A stretch of 30,659 nt of DNA, from contig JAUZQI010000014.1 in the NCBI GenBank assembly GCA_030951095.1, positions 1 to 30,659 on the forward strand, given 5' to 3'. The position numbers were made by a program, and so were the translations under genes. Position 1 is the first letter of the stretch. Each line of letters starts with the position of its first letter. The notes under the pieces were generated by a model. It was not told where the DNA came from. It saw nothing but the letters and a program-made list of their open reading frames with translations, and searched no databases. This DNA comes from Mariprofundus sp. Its GTDB lineage: Bacteria; Pseudomonadota; Zetaproteobacteria; Mariprofundales; Mariprofundaceae. This document shows positions 1-8,709 of this stretch, in pieces.

Positions 1-962
1 ATGACTGGTTTGAAGGGCGTGCTCCCAAATGCACACTGATTGTGTTTATCGATGATGCGACCAGTAGGCTGGCTGAACTGCGTTTCTTTCCTTCAGAAAC
101 AACCGAAGCCTACATGACTTGCTTGCGCAGTTACCTGGAGCATTACGGACGACCTGCTGCACTATATTCAGACAAACACAGCGTCTTTCGCGTTAATAGG
201 GACGATGCTGAATCAGGCGAACAGATCACTCAGTTTGGTCGTGCACTCAAAACGCTGAATATCGAAGGCATTCAAGCCAACACGCCCCAAGCCAAAGGGC
301 GAGTGGAACGTGCCAACAAAACGCTACAGGACAGGTTGGTCAAGGAGATGAGGCTGGCTGGCATCTCCGGTCTTGAAGCAGGCAATGCCTTTCTTGACGA
401 GTATATGAAAAAGCATAACGACAAGTTTGCCAGACAAGCAGCATCCGAAGACGATGCTCACAGACCATTGTTACATAACGAAGATGAACTGGATCTTTTC
501 CATTCACACGACTCGCAAACTCTCAAAGAACCTTACAACGCAATACAACAACACATTCTATCAGGTGCAAATCAAAGACATTGGATACGCCATGCGTGGT
601 GCAAACGTAACGATGTGTGAGGACTTCAAAGGCAATGTTACAATGCTCTACAAAGGCCGAGCCCTGAATTACGAAACATTCAAGCGCGGAGAAAAACCAC
701 CAGCCATTGAGGATGATAAAACAATCAACAAGGCTGTCGACAAAGCCATTGCAAAGCAAAAAGCTCGCTCGAATTACAAACCATCCATCAATCACCCATG
801 GCGAACTTCTATCCTATGCAGGCAATCTCAAAAGCGGACATTTCTATCTGGCAGAAAAGAGGACACTTCTACTTTGCGTTGACAACGTCATGCCTTTTCA
901 ATGGCATACATGTGCCAAATAAATGCCACCAAGCTTTTACCCTCTTCTTAAGGAGACTCTGA
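1..962 (+). pseudogene. IS1202/ISNCY-type transposase, 5'-truncated by window edge, two frameshifts
   Basis: The frame starting at base 3 reads DWFEGRAPKCTLIVFIDDAT, the core of an integrase-like DDE transposase. The second catalytic Asp (YSDKHSVF) and the Glu (GRVERANKTLQ) are visible; the first Asp would lie left of the window. The reading moves from frame 3 to frame 1 near 495-512 (DELDLF continues as RKLSKNLTTQYNNTFYQ), which fits one extra base. It returns to frame 3 near 800-805 (NHPW, then FYPMQAISKADISIWQKRGHFYFALT), which fits one missing base. The frame then runs to TGA at 960-962. The shifts have opposite sense and restore the original frame, so I read this as a decayed gene, not programmed frameshifting. 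The family is usually a single ORF. It points toward the end of the dcw cluster. Confidence 0.8.
835..884 (+). repeat. Probable right end of the insertion sequence with sub-terminal direct repeats
   Basis: Two imperfect copies of a GGACAYTTCTAYYT unit occur at about 837-850 and 861-874, and the stretch closes with TTGACA at 879-884. Repeated short boxes at an end finishing in TGACA are what I would expect for the end of this transposase family. They overlap the last transposase codons, so the stop codon at 960-962 would lie in flanking DNA. The left end is outside the window, so the inverted repeat cannot be confirmed here. Confidence 0.45.
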
Positions 963-979
963 AAAACCCGAAATCTTCG
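962..979 (-). terminator. Weak terminator candidate after ftsZ
   Basis: On the minus strand the sequence CGAA-GAT-TTCG is followed by GG and five T residues, about 60 bases after the ftsZ stop. The stem is only 4 bp. A larger inverted repeat, CTCTGAA (1000-1006) with TTCAGAG (1026-1032), lies between it and ftsZ but has no T-tract. Either or both could end the dcw transcript; the call is weak. Confidence 0.25.
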
Positions 980-1037
980 TATACACCATGGGCGAGTCGC
1001 TCTGAAGCAGTGCAGGATGCATTCATTCAGAGGCTAT

Positions 1038-2225
1038 TTAATCCGCCTGCCTCCGCAGAAAGGTTGGTACAGCGTATTCATCATCATTAAACCCGGGTTG
1101 ATCAAATGACTGGGGTTGCATTTGCTGCCGGCCTGTGCGTATTGCAGGTTGCTTGGCCTGAAAGCTCTGCACCTCTGCAGCAACAACCGGTTTCAAGCTT
1201 GGTATACGGGGGGCAGAAACAGGTTCTCGATCGACACTGGCAAGACTCAATGCCACCTCTCCGGAAAGACCGGTAGCAACAACTGTGACCCGGATACTGT
1301 CATCAGCATCCTGGTCATAAACCATACCGCAGATAATGTTGGCATCCTCATCTGCCATGTTATGGATAATCGAAACAGCCTCATCATATTCGGCCAGCGT
1401 CATCTCCTCGTTGCCAGTCACGTTGACCAGGATTCCCTGTGCGCCGTGAATATCAATATCTTCAAGCAGTGGTGAAGAAATAGCGCGTTCAGCCGCTTCA
1501 ATAGCTCGGCTTTCGCCGGAGGCGAAACCGGAACCCATCATCGCTACGCCGCAAGTTTCGCTCATCACTGCTTTCACATCAGCAAAATCCACATTCATGT
1601 AACCGGTGTGCGTAATCAGCTCCGCGATACCACGCACAGCCTGCAGCAATACATCATCCGCCTTGCGAAAAGCTTCCAGCATACTGGTATTCTTGCCCAC
1701 TGCACCAATCAGTTTCTGGTTCGGAATGGTAATCAGTGTATCGACATATTTGCGTAATTCGGCGATTCCTGCATCAGCCTGACGCATGCGCCGCTTGCCT
1801 TCAAAACCGAATGGTTTGGTGACCACAGCCACCGTCAAAACCCCCATATCTCTTGCCACTTCAGCAATTACCGGTGCTGCTCCCGTACCCGTTCCACCAC
1901 CCATACCGGCAGTAATGAAAACCATATCGGTGTCCTGCATAAATTCGCGCACCCGTTCCTTTTCGGCCTCAGCCGCTTCCCGGCCAATCTGCGGGTTCGC
2001 TCCGGCACCGAGCCCGCGTGTGATATCTGCACCCAGCTGCAATTTGCTGTCGGCATGATTACGTTCAATCGCATGTGCATCGGTGTTGGCGACAATGAAT
2101 TCAACACCGCGTAATTTTTGACTTATCATATTATTCAGTGCATTCCCGCCGCCGCCGCCAACGCCAATCACCTTGATATGGGCTGACTGTGCTGATGTGT
2201 CTTCAAATGTAAATAAAGTTGCCAT
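1038..2225 (-). CDS. ftsZ: Cell division protein FtsZ
   Basis: Tubulin-like GTPase of 395 aa that polymerises into the Z ring in the cytoplasm. The nucleotide-binding glycine loop GGGTGTG is at residues 109-115. The catalytic T7 loop NVDFADV is at 211-217, with Asp213 and Asp216. A variable linker (about 325-380) leads to the conserved tail YAVPTFLRRQAD, which binds FtsA and similar partners. The ATG at 2225 is chosen over an upstream in-frame start because AAGGAGG sits 5 nt before it and MATLFTFEDT starts the usual FtsZ fold. It is the last gene of the dcw cluster, 76 nt after ftsA, the only sizeable gap in the run. Identification is secure. Confidence 0.98.
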   Translation of the reverse strand: MATLFTFEDTSAQSAHIKVIGVGGGGGNALNNMISQKLRGVEFIVANTDAHAIERNHADSKLQLGADITRGLGAGANPQIGREAAEAEKERVREFMQDTDMVFITAGMGGGTGTGAAPVIAEVARDMGVLTVAVVTKPFGFEGKRRMRQADAGIAELRKYVDTLITIPNQKLIGAVGKNTSMLEAFRKADDVLLQAVRGIAELITHTGYMNVDFADVKAVMSETCGVAMMGSGFASGESRAIEAAERAISSPLLEDIDIHGAQGILVNVTGNEEMTLAEYDEAVSIIHNMADEDANIICGMVYDQDADDSIRVTVVATGLSGEVALSLASVDREPVSAPRIPSLKPVVAAEVQSFQAKQPAIRTGRQQMQPQSFDQPGFNDDEYAVPTFLRRQAD

Positions 2226-2230
2226 GTTAT

Positions 2231-2237
2231 CCTCCTT
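2231..2237 (-). promoter_or_regulatory. Strong ribosome binding site of ftsZ
   Basis: AAGGAGG, a full match to the anti-Shine-Dalgarno sequence, lies 5 nt before the ATG at 2225. Together with the CA-rich leader (2226-2301) it fixes the ftsZ start and suggests independent, high-level translation. Confidence 0.85.
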
Positions 2238-2301
2238 GTTTCCCTTGTGTGTGTTGTCTGCTCTGTGTGTAGTGACTTTCCCTGCTTCTGTGTGTTGATT
2301 G

Positions 2302-3534
2302 TTAACCTGTATCCCCGAACCAGCTTCGCATGCGTTTCCATACACGCGAAAACATGTTGTGATCTGTTGATTTGGTGTGTGTTGAACGCTGTCGATAACG
2401 CTGGCCGTACAGGATCAGGCCGACACCGGTTGCATACATAGGGCTAGATACAACATCGGCCAGTCCGCCAACGCCCTGTGGTCGACCGAGCCGTACCGGC
2501 ATATCGAATATCTCTTCGGCCAGCTCAACCATGCCATCCAGCAATGAAGAACCTCCGGTCAACACCATGCCGGCAGCAGCCAGTTCCTGATAACCCGAGC
2601 GTTGCAATTCATCCTTGATCATCTCAAACAGCTCTTCGACCCGGGGCTCGAGAATCTGCGCCATAACCTGCCGGGGCATCGGACGCGGTGCCCGCCCGCC
2701 AACACTGGGGATTTCAATCTGATCTTCAGGCGGAACCAGACTGGTCATGCAAGCACCGTATTTTCTTTTCAGCTGGTCGGCTTCGCGTGCCGATGTGCGC
2801 AATCCAATCACCAGATCGTTGGTCAAATGATCGCCGCCGATTGGAATCACATGCGTATGACGGATCGAACCGTTCAGGAAGATAGCCATATCAGTAGTAC
2901 CGCCACCGATATCAATGAGCACCACACCGATATCCTTTTCATCCTGCATCAATACCGCCTCGCTGGAGGCAACCTGCTCCAATACCATATCAGTAACATC
3001 GAGATCGCAGCGATTGCAACATTTGACAATATTCTGGGCTGACGACACGGCACCGGTCACCACATGCACTTTCGCTTCCAACCGCACACCGGACATGCCG
3101 ATCGGTTCGCGAATACCATCCTGATTATCAATGATGTATTCCTGCGGAAGAATATGCAGCACCTTTTGATCGGCAGGGATATTCATTGCCCGCGCCGCAT
3201 CAATCACCCTGTCTACGTCCTCGCGAGCAACTTCATTGTTCTTGGTAGCCACCACGCCATGGCTGTTATAACCACGGATATGAGAACCGGCGATGCCAGT
3301 AAATACCGACTGGATATCCACGCCGGCCATCAGTTCCGCCTCTTCTACAGCCAGCCGGATTGATTCCACCGTACTCTCGATATTGACCACCACACCCTTG
3401 CGCAAACCGCGCGAAGGATGCGTACCAATACCGATAACATCCACTTTACCATCCGGACCAGCCTCGGCTACAACACAGGCAATCTTGCTTGTGCCAATAT
3501 CGAGCCCTACCAGTACCTGATCATGTTTGGCCAT
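2302..3534 (-). CDS. ftsA: Cell division protein FtsA
   Basis: Actin-like ATPase of 410 aa that tethers FtsZ to the inner membrane. The N-terminal phosphate loop is VGLDIGTSK (residues 8-16) and the second phosphate motif is LIDIGGGTTD. The adenosine motif VLTGGSSLLDG lies in the C-terminal half. The protein ends in a basic amphipathic segment, MFSRVWKRMRSWFGD, matching the family's membrane-targeting helix. The start is ATG 3534 (MAKHDQVLVG), which shares one base with the ftsQ stop (TGATG) and is preceded by GGAGGG. A longer in-frame reading to 3618 would run deep into ftsQ and is rejected. Confidence 0.97.
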   Translation of the reverse strand: MAKHDQVLVGLDIGTSKIACVVAEAGPDGKVDVIGIGTHPSRGLRKGVVVNIESTVESIRLAVEEAELMAGVDIQSVFTGIAGSHIRGYNSHGVVATKNNEVAREDVDRVIDAARAMNIPADQKVLHILPQEYIIDNQDGIREPIGMSGVRLEAKVHVVTGAVSSAQNIVKCCNRCDLDVTDMVLEQVASSEAVLMQDEKDIGVVLIDIGGGTTDMAIFLNGSIRHTHVIPIGGDHLTNDLVIGLRTSAREADQLKRKYGACMTSLVPPEDQIEIPSVGGRAPRPMPRQVMAQILEPRVEELFEMIKDELQRSGYQELAAAGMVLTGGSSLLDGMVELAEEIFDMPVRLGRPQGVGGLADVVSSPMYATGVGLILYGQRYRQRSTHTKSTDHNMFSRVWKRMRSWFGDTG

Positions 3535-4289
3535 CAGATAATCCCTCCATGCCCGGCCGGTCGGATAAACCAGCGGGATGACAGTCGTGCATCCACGCGC
3601 CAGTATCGATTTCGCCAACGAGGCTGCTGTAATAAAGATTTGATGCGTTCTATCATGGAACCCTCATCACCCTGGGGAATCAGCCATCTAACCCCGCGGG
3701 AGAAATAAATTTTCCAATGCCTGCTACCGGCACGGATTTCACTTAAACCAGACAGTTTTTGCACATCATGCTGTGCCAGTGCGACAATCATTTTCCGGGC
3801 AGCATCCAGTTGTTCTTCGGGTATGCGCAGCAGAGGTAAATCCGGTGATTCGCCTTTTTTCAGCAGGCGGTAAACATTGCCATGCCCGTCAAACAGGTGC
3901 AGGCGACTCTGTTCATCCTGCCACAAGGCAACCGGCAAACGTGCATCCGCCTGAATACGTAGCCTGTCAGGAAGAATGCGTGTGATCCGCACATCGGCCA
4001 GATCAGGGATACGTTGCAACCACAGTTCGCGCAGCTGATCCGGACGAGTGCTAAGAAAGTCCCTGTTCGGCATCGCCTGCAACTGCGCCTCAATTGCGGC
4101 CTTGAGCGGAGCATCGGCCTTGATCTCCCATGACCCGATACTCCATTTTTGATTGAGCCAGATAATACTGGTAGCCATAACACTCACGAGCATGCCAAAC
4201 ATCAATACCCGACCAAGTCGTTTCAAATTACGCCGACGAACCTCTTTCTGAACGGCTGGATCAATACGGCGCTGATTCACCCGGCTCAT
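3534..4289 (-). CDS. ftsQ: Cell division protein FtsQ
   Basis: Bitopic divisome protein of 251 aa that links early and late division proteins with FtsB and FtsL. A basic cytoplasmic head (RRRNLKRLGR) precedes one membrane segment at about residues 28-46. A periplasmic POTRA domain follows (about 48-115, containing FLSTRPDQLRELWLQRIPDLADVRITR), then the FtsQ beta domain. The ATG overlaps the ddl stop by 4 bp (ATGA) and has GGAGGT upstream. The stop overlaps the ftsA start. Sequence conservation in this family is low, so the call also rests on gene order. Confidence 0.93.
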   Translation of the reverse strand: MSRVNQRRIDPAVQKEVRRRNLKRLGRVLMFGMLVSVMATSIIWLNQKWSIGSWEIKADAPLKAAIEAQLQAMPNRDFLSTRPDQLRELWLQRIPDLADVRITRILPDRLRIQADARLPVALWQDEQSRLHLFDGHGNVYRLLKKGESPDLPLLRIPEEQLDAARKMIVALAQHDVQKLSGLSEIRAGSRHWKIYFSRGVRWLIPQGDEGSMIERIKSLLQQPRWRNRYWRVDARLSSRWFIRPAGHGGII

Positions 4290-5257
4290 TGCATACCTCC
4301 GGAGACTATCCCTGAATGTTCTGTTTCAGCGTGTTCCGACTTAGCATGTTCCAGCTGCGCCGAAGCCAGCATTCGTAAGCACAATGCCTCGAAACTAATG
4401 CCGGCAGCGGCAGCTGCTTTGGGCAACAGGCTGGTTTCAGTCATGCCCGGTATGGTGTTGATTTCTAGGATCATCGGTTCACCACCGGTCGGCACAATCA
4501 TGTCCACGCGTGGAGCGCCAGAACATGATGTGGCGGCAATCGCCTGTTCTGCTCGGTCCATACAATAACGCAGCGTTTCCGCAGGCAATCGAGCCGGGCA
4601 GAAATACTCGGTCGCGCCTGTGGTATATTTGGATGCATAGTCATATACGCCGGATTTCGGTGCCACTTCGACTGGCATCAAGGCTTCACCATTTAATACT
4701 GATACCGCAATTTCCCTACCTTTGGCCGGCATTTCAGCCATCCATCCGGTCGTTGCATCCAGATCCAGGGCCTGCCACTCGCGCTGCGATTCCACATAGT
4801 GCAAACCAATGCTGGAACCTTCCGCAACCGGTTTAACAAACACCGGATAACGAGCCGGACCATCCGTACCAATGGTGATACTGATCGGCGTTTGCAAACC
4901 GGCATGATTCAACACCTGCTTGCTCAACTGTTTATCCATACACAAGGCCGAGGCCGTCACGCCGGAACCGGTATAAGGGATATGCATGGTTTCCAGCAAA
5001 CCCTGTACGCAACCGTCTTCGCCGAGCGTGCCATGCAGAGCAATAAATGCGGATTCGATGCCAGCTTCGCTGATCTGCGCTGCCCAGTTTTCGATCAAAT
5101 CAACAGCGATAGCATCCACGCCGGATGCCTGCAGGGCGCGTAGTACAGCCGCCCCCGATTTCAGTGAAATATCGCGTTCTGCCGAGGTTCCCCCCATCAA
5201 TACGCCAACGTGTCCCAAAGCGCGGATATTGAATTCACTCATCTCGATCTCACGCAT
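4286..5257 (-). CDS. ddl: D-alanine--D-alanine ligase
   Basis: ATP-grasp ligase of 323 aa that joins two D-Ala residues to give the dipeptide used by MurF. Visible motifs are MGGTSAERDISLKSG near the N terminus, ALHGTLGEDGCVQGLLE, and the metal and ATP site EINTIPGMTETSLLPKAA near the C terminus. The ATG at 5257 overlaps murB by 8 bp and has GGGAGA about 6 nt upstream; a second in-frame ATG at 5242 has a weaker site. The C-terminal tail after about residue 300 (EHAKSEHAETEHSG) is polar and probably disordered. Its place between murB and ftsQ is the usual position of a ddlB-type gene. Confidence 0.96.
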   Translation of the reverse strand: MREIEMSEFNIRALGHVGVLMGGTSAERDISLKSGAAVLRALQASGVDAIAVDLIENWAAQISEAGIESAFIALHGTLGEDGCVQGLLETMHIPYTGSGVTASALCMDKQLSKQVLNHAGLQTPISITIGTDGPARYPVFVKPVAEGSSIGLHYVESQREWQALDLDATTGWMAEMPAKGREIAVSVLNGEALMPVEVAPKSGVYDYASKYTTGATEYFCPARLPAETLRYCMDRAEQAIAATSCSGAPRVDMIVPTGGEPMILEINTIPGMTETSLLPKAAAAAGISFEALCLRMLASAQLEHAKSEHAETEHSGIVSGGMQ

Positions 5258-6200
5258 CGGCGTCTCCCGCCATGATATATTCCCATTCCCCGACCATGCG
5301 CACTTCCGGCTCCAGTTCGATACCGCTGTGCTGTTTCACCGCTGCCTGAGCGCGTCTGATCAGCGCAACCACATCGGCGCTGCTGGCCTCGCCTGCATTG
5401 ACAATAAAATTGGCATGTTGATTGGAAATGCGCGCGCCGCCGATGCTGAAACCTTTCATGCCTGCCGCTTCAATCAGGCGGGCAGCATGATCGCCATCCG
5501 GGTTTTTGAATACGGAACCGCAATTGGGTTGCGCTAACGGTTGCGTCGATGAACGACGACTACGCATGGTACGCATGCGTTCGCGAATCTCTTCGGGATG
5601 GTCGGTCTGCAAGGTGAATGTAGCTGCCACCACCATACTGCCAGTTGGCAAATCCGCATGGCGATAGCACATGTTCAAATCAGCCGCAGCCATGTCGATA
5701 ACGCTGCCGTCACGCAGCACAACGGTGACTGCACTGAGTACGTCCGATAACTGCTGGGCAAAACAACCGGCATTCATGGCTACGCCGCCGCCGATATCGC
5801 CGGGTACGGTGGCCATGAATTCGCAACCGGTTAAACCATGCTCCGCGCACTGGCGGGCAACGCGGGACATGCGCGCTCCGGCATCGGCGCTCACAGTATA
5901 ACAGTCAAAGCTTATGTCGTTCAAATCACTCAAATCCACAACGAAACCGTCAAAACCGGTATCCGGCACCAGCATATTACTACCGCGCCCGAGCGGCAGA
6001 ATCACCACATCGGCAGGGCATGCCTGCATAGCTGCAACCAAAGATGCACGATCAGCAGGACGGAAAAACCATCGCGCCGGGCCACCCACGGCCAGCGTGG
6101 TATGCGCCGCCATCGGTTCATGCTGACGCAACACTCCCAAATCGTTCAAGGCGCTGCACCAATCATGCTCAGAGGAAAGCTGTTTCAACGCGGCGGTCAT
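5250..6200 (-). CDS. murB: UDP-N-acetylenolpyruvoylglucosamine reductase MurB
   Basis: FAD- and NADPH-dependent cytoplasmic reductase of 316 aa that converts UDP-GlcNAc-enolpyruvate to UDP-MurNAc. Visible motifs are TTLAVGGPARWFFRP (start of the FAD domain), LPLGRGSNMLV, ATVPGDIGGGVAMNAG, and NCGSVFKNP carrying the catalytic Ser that protonates the substrate. ISNQHANFIVN and a late Glu (ELEPEVRMVG) complete the site. The segment usually reading YRxS is YRHADLPTG here. The ATG overlaps the murC stop by 4 bp (ATGA); the 3' end overlaps ddl. Confidence 0.96.
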   Translation of the reverse strand: MTAALKQLSSEHDWCSALNDLGVLRQHEPMAAHTTLAVGGPARWFFRPADRASLVAAMQACPADVVILPLGRGSNMLVPDTGFDGFVVDLSDLNDISFDCYTVSADAGARMSRVARQCAEHGLTGCEFMATVPGDIGGGVAMNAGCFAQQLSDVLSAVTVVLRDGSVIDMAAADLNMCYRHADLPTGSMVVAATFTLQTDHPEEIRERMRTMRSRRSSTQPLAQPNCGSVFKNPDGDHAARLIEAAGMKGFSIGGARISNQHANFIVNAGEASSADVVALIRRAQAAVKQHSGIELEPEVRMVGEWEYIMAGDADA

Positions 6201-7567
6201 AACACGGCCTCGCGCATCTGTTGCGCCAGCGCACCGATGGAACCCGCACCCATCAACAATACAATATCGCCATTTGCCAGCGCCGCTTCGGCATGCGTAC
6301 GCGCCGCATCGAGGTCTGCAAGCAATGATACGCCGCGATGCCCGCGCGCCGTCATGCCCTCGGCCATCTGCGCGCTGTTCGCGCCTTCAATTGCCGCTTC
6401 TCCGGCTGCATAAACCGGCAATAATGCTACCGCATTAGCAACATCGAATGCGCCCATGAAGTCCTGCATCAAATCACGGGTTCGACTGTAGCGATGGGGC
6501 TGAAAAACAACGGAAATATGCCGTTCCGGCCAGCACTGGCGCGCCGCCGCCAAGGTCGCCATCACTTCTTTCGGATGGTGACCATAATCGTCCACCAGTA
6601 TTCCAGTGCCAATTCTCGTACGCTGAAACCGGCGTTGAATACCCTCAAACGATGCCATGGCCTCGCGAATGGTTTCAATATCAATATCAATATCCAGCAA
6701 TACGGCAATGGCCGCCAGCGCATTCTCGGCATTATGGCGACCCGGCATAGGCAGCCGAAATGCGCCGAGTTCGCCAGCTTTGCGACTAGCCGCCGTAAAT
6801 ACCTGCCCATCAGCATCCGCCGTGCTCTGCAACAGATGTAAATCGGCTTGAGGACTGCTGCCGTAAGTGGTGACAGGCTTGTGCAAGCGTTCCCTGAGCG
6901 CAGCCACATTCGGATGTTCATGATGCAATATCACACGCCCGTAAAACGGAACCAGATCGACGAAGGTGTGAAATGCCTCCATCAGCGTCTCAAAATCGCC
7001 ATAATAATCCAGATGTTCCGGATCAATATTGCTAACCACAGCAATGGTCGGAGACAGGCGCAGGAAAGAACCATCGGATTCATCAGCTTCGGCCACCAGC
7101 CATGGACTTGCACCCAATCGGGCATTACTGCCGCAAGCCGTCAAACGGCCACCGATAACATAGGTCGGATCCAGCCCTGCCGTTTCCATGCCGTGCGAGA
7201 TCAGCGAGGTCATGGTGGTTTTGCCGTGACTTCCGGCCACCGCAATACCCTGTTTCATACGCATCAGTTCAGCCAGCATATCGGCACGCGGAATAACCGG
7301 CACCCCGTTTCGCTGCGCCTCGATAATTTCCGGATTACTGTGCTCAATGGCCGAAGAGACCACCACCACCTGCGCAGCACCCAGGTTTTCTGTTGCATGG
7401 CCGACCATCACATCCACGCCAAGACTGCGTAACCGCGCCACATTCGGACTCTCCGCCCGATCACTGCCCTGCACCTTGAATCCCTGATTATGCAGCACTT
7501 CGGCAATACCGCTCATACCGATGCCGCCGATGCCGATCAAATGAATACGTTGCACGCGCGTCTTCAT
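6197..7567 (-). CDS. murC: UDP-N-acetylmuramate--L-alanine ligase MurC
   Basis: First amino-acid-adding Mur ligase, 456 aa, cytoplasmic. It carries the N-terminal IHLIGIGGIGMSGIAEVL Rossmann motif, the ATP loop GSHGKTTMTSLI, and the MurC-type segment VAEADESDGSFL followed by NIDPEHLDYYG. The C-terminal domain holds DDYGHHPKEV and FQPHRYSRT, both typical of MurC. The ATG at 7567 overlaps the murG stop by 4 bp, and the stop overlaps murB by 4 bp. Length and motif order are normal. Confidence 0.97.
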   Translation of the reverse strand: MKTRVQRIHLIGIGGIGMSGIAEVLHNQGFKVQGSDRAESPNVARLRSLGVDVMVGHATENLGAAQVVVVSSAIEHSNPEIIEAQRNGVPVIPRADMLAELMRMKQGIAVAGSHGKTTMTSLISHGMETAGLDPTYVIGGRLTACGSNARLGASPWLVAEADESDGSFLRLSPTIAVVSNIDPEHLDYYGDFETLMEAFHTFVDLVPFYGRVILHHEHPNVAALRERLHKPVTTYGSSPQADLHLLQSTADADGQVFTAASRKAGELGAFRLPMPGRHNAENALAAIAVLLDIDIDIETIREAMASFEGIQRRFQRTRIGTGILVDDYGHHPKEVMATLAAARQCWPERHISVVFQPHRYSRTRDLMQDFMGAFDVANAVALLPVYAAGEAAIEGANSAQMAEGMTARGHRGVSLLADLDAARTHAEAALANGDIVLLMGAGSIGALAQQMREAVL

Positions 7568-8709
7568 GCACCCACCTCCGCTGTTTGATCCCCATTGGTA
7601 TCCCCATCGGCATCCATGGTCGGGAGGTATGCAGACAACACATCCAGTTGTTTCTGCTGTGCCGAATAAGGCGCGATTGCGATGGCCGCCTGACTCATCT
7701 GCGCCAGCTTATCCGGGTGAAACAAGTGTTCTTCAATCTGTGCAGCCAGTGATTCCGCATCCAGCGTTTGCTGATCCAGCACCACAGCCGCTCCGGCATG
7801 CGCCAGTGTTTGGGCATTATGGCGTTGATGGTCATCTGCGGCATGCGGCAAAGGCACAAACAGCGTCGGCATGCCGACACAAGCCGCTTCGCCGACGCTC
7901 ATCGCACCTGCTCGCGCCACCATCAAATTACCGCTGGCATAAAATGCAGCCATATCTTCACAAAAAGGCAGGACTTCGGCAGTGATGTCTGCCTCGGCAT
8001 AAATCGTATCGACGCGCTGCAAGACACCCTTATCCTTGCCCACGATATGGGTGACCTCAAAGCTGCGACCCTCGCGAGCCAACAGGCAACATGCTTCGGG
8101 CACGGTTTGATTGAGCGCCATCGCTCCCTGTGAACCTCCCAGCACCAGCAGACGCGGTGGTACATGGGCCTGCCAGCGTGTCGCCATAATAGTTTGCCGC
8201 ACCACATTGCCAGTCACCACGCGCCGAACCCGTCCGCCAAGCTTGTGCGATGCAGCATCAAAGCCCAGCATCATACAGCGGGAAAAGCGTGCCAGGGTTC
8301 GATTGACCAGCCCGGGCATGGCATTCTGTTCGTACAACACCACCGGAACCCGACTCAATAACGCTGCAGCCACACCGGAGATGCTGGCATAACCGCCTAC
8401 GCCAACCAGCAAATCAGGGCGTTCCGCCTGCCAGCTACGCCGAATGCTCATCACTGCCTGCGGTAATTCCCACAGCAACACACGCAACCGCTGCAATAAA
8501 CCCGCGCCTTTGACACCGTGCATAACCAGCAATTGCACTTGTTCGCCTCGTTCGGGCAGGATTTTTGCTTCCAATCCACGTTCAGCGCCAATAAATGACA
8601 CATTCAACTGAGGCCAGCGAGCCCGCGCAGCATCAGCCAACGCCAGTGCAGGCATGACATGGCCGCCAGTACCACCACCGGCAATACAAAGTAATGGCAC
8701 GCGATTCAA
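7564..8709 (-). CDS. murG: UDP-GlcNAc:lipid I GlcNAc transferase MurG
   Basis: Peripheral inner-membrane GT-B glycosyltransferase of 381 aa that turns lipid I into lipid II. The N-terminal loop GGGTGGHVMPALALA and the second loop LVLGGSQGAMALN are present, as is the donor-binding stretch ARAGAMSVGEAACVGMPTLFVPLPHAADDHQ. The start is TTG at 8709, overlapping the ftsW stop by 4 bp (TTGA), with GGAG 8 nt upstream. The C-terminal tail (about the last 20 residues, MDADGDTNGDQTAEVGA) is acidic and beyond the usual fold. Confidence 0.96.
   Translation of the reverse strand: MNRVPLLCIAGGGTGGHVMPALALADAARARWPQLNVSFIGAERGLEAKILPERGEQVQLLVMHGVKGAGLLQRLRVLLWELPQAVMSIRRSWQAERPDLLVGVGGYASISGVAAALLSRVPVVLYEQNAMPGLVNRTLARFSRCMMLGFDAASHKLGGRVRRVVTGNVVRQTIMATRWQAHVPPRLLVLGGSQGAMALNQTVPEACCLLAREGRSFEVTHIVGKDKGVLQRVDTIYAEADITAEVLPFCEDMAAFYASGNLMVARAGAMSVGEAACVGMPTLFVPLPHAADDHQRHNAQTLAHAGAAVVLDQQTLDAESLAAQIEEHLFHPDKLAQMSQAAIAIAPYSAQQKQLDVLSAYLPTMDADGDTNGDQTAEVGA

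Noticed and set aside
42..882. Programmed ribosomal frameshift in the transposase
   Set aside because: Two shifts of opposite sense at sites without a clear slippery heptamer in a family usually made as one frame are better explained by decay.
2226..2345. 40-residue N-terminal extension of FtsZ
   Set aside because: FtsZ does not carry it, and AAGGAGG marks the ATG at 2225.
6848..7432. 194-aa plus-strand open frame
   Set aside because: It is antisense to murC, with His- and Arg-rich shadow composition and no recognisable domain.
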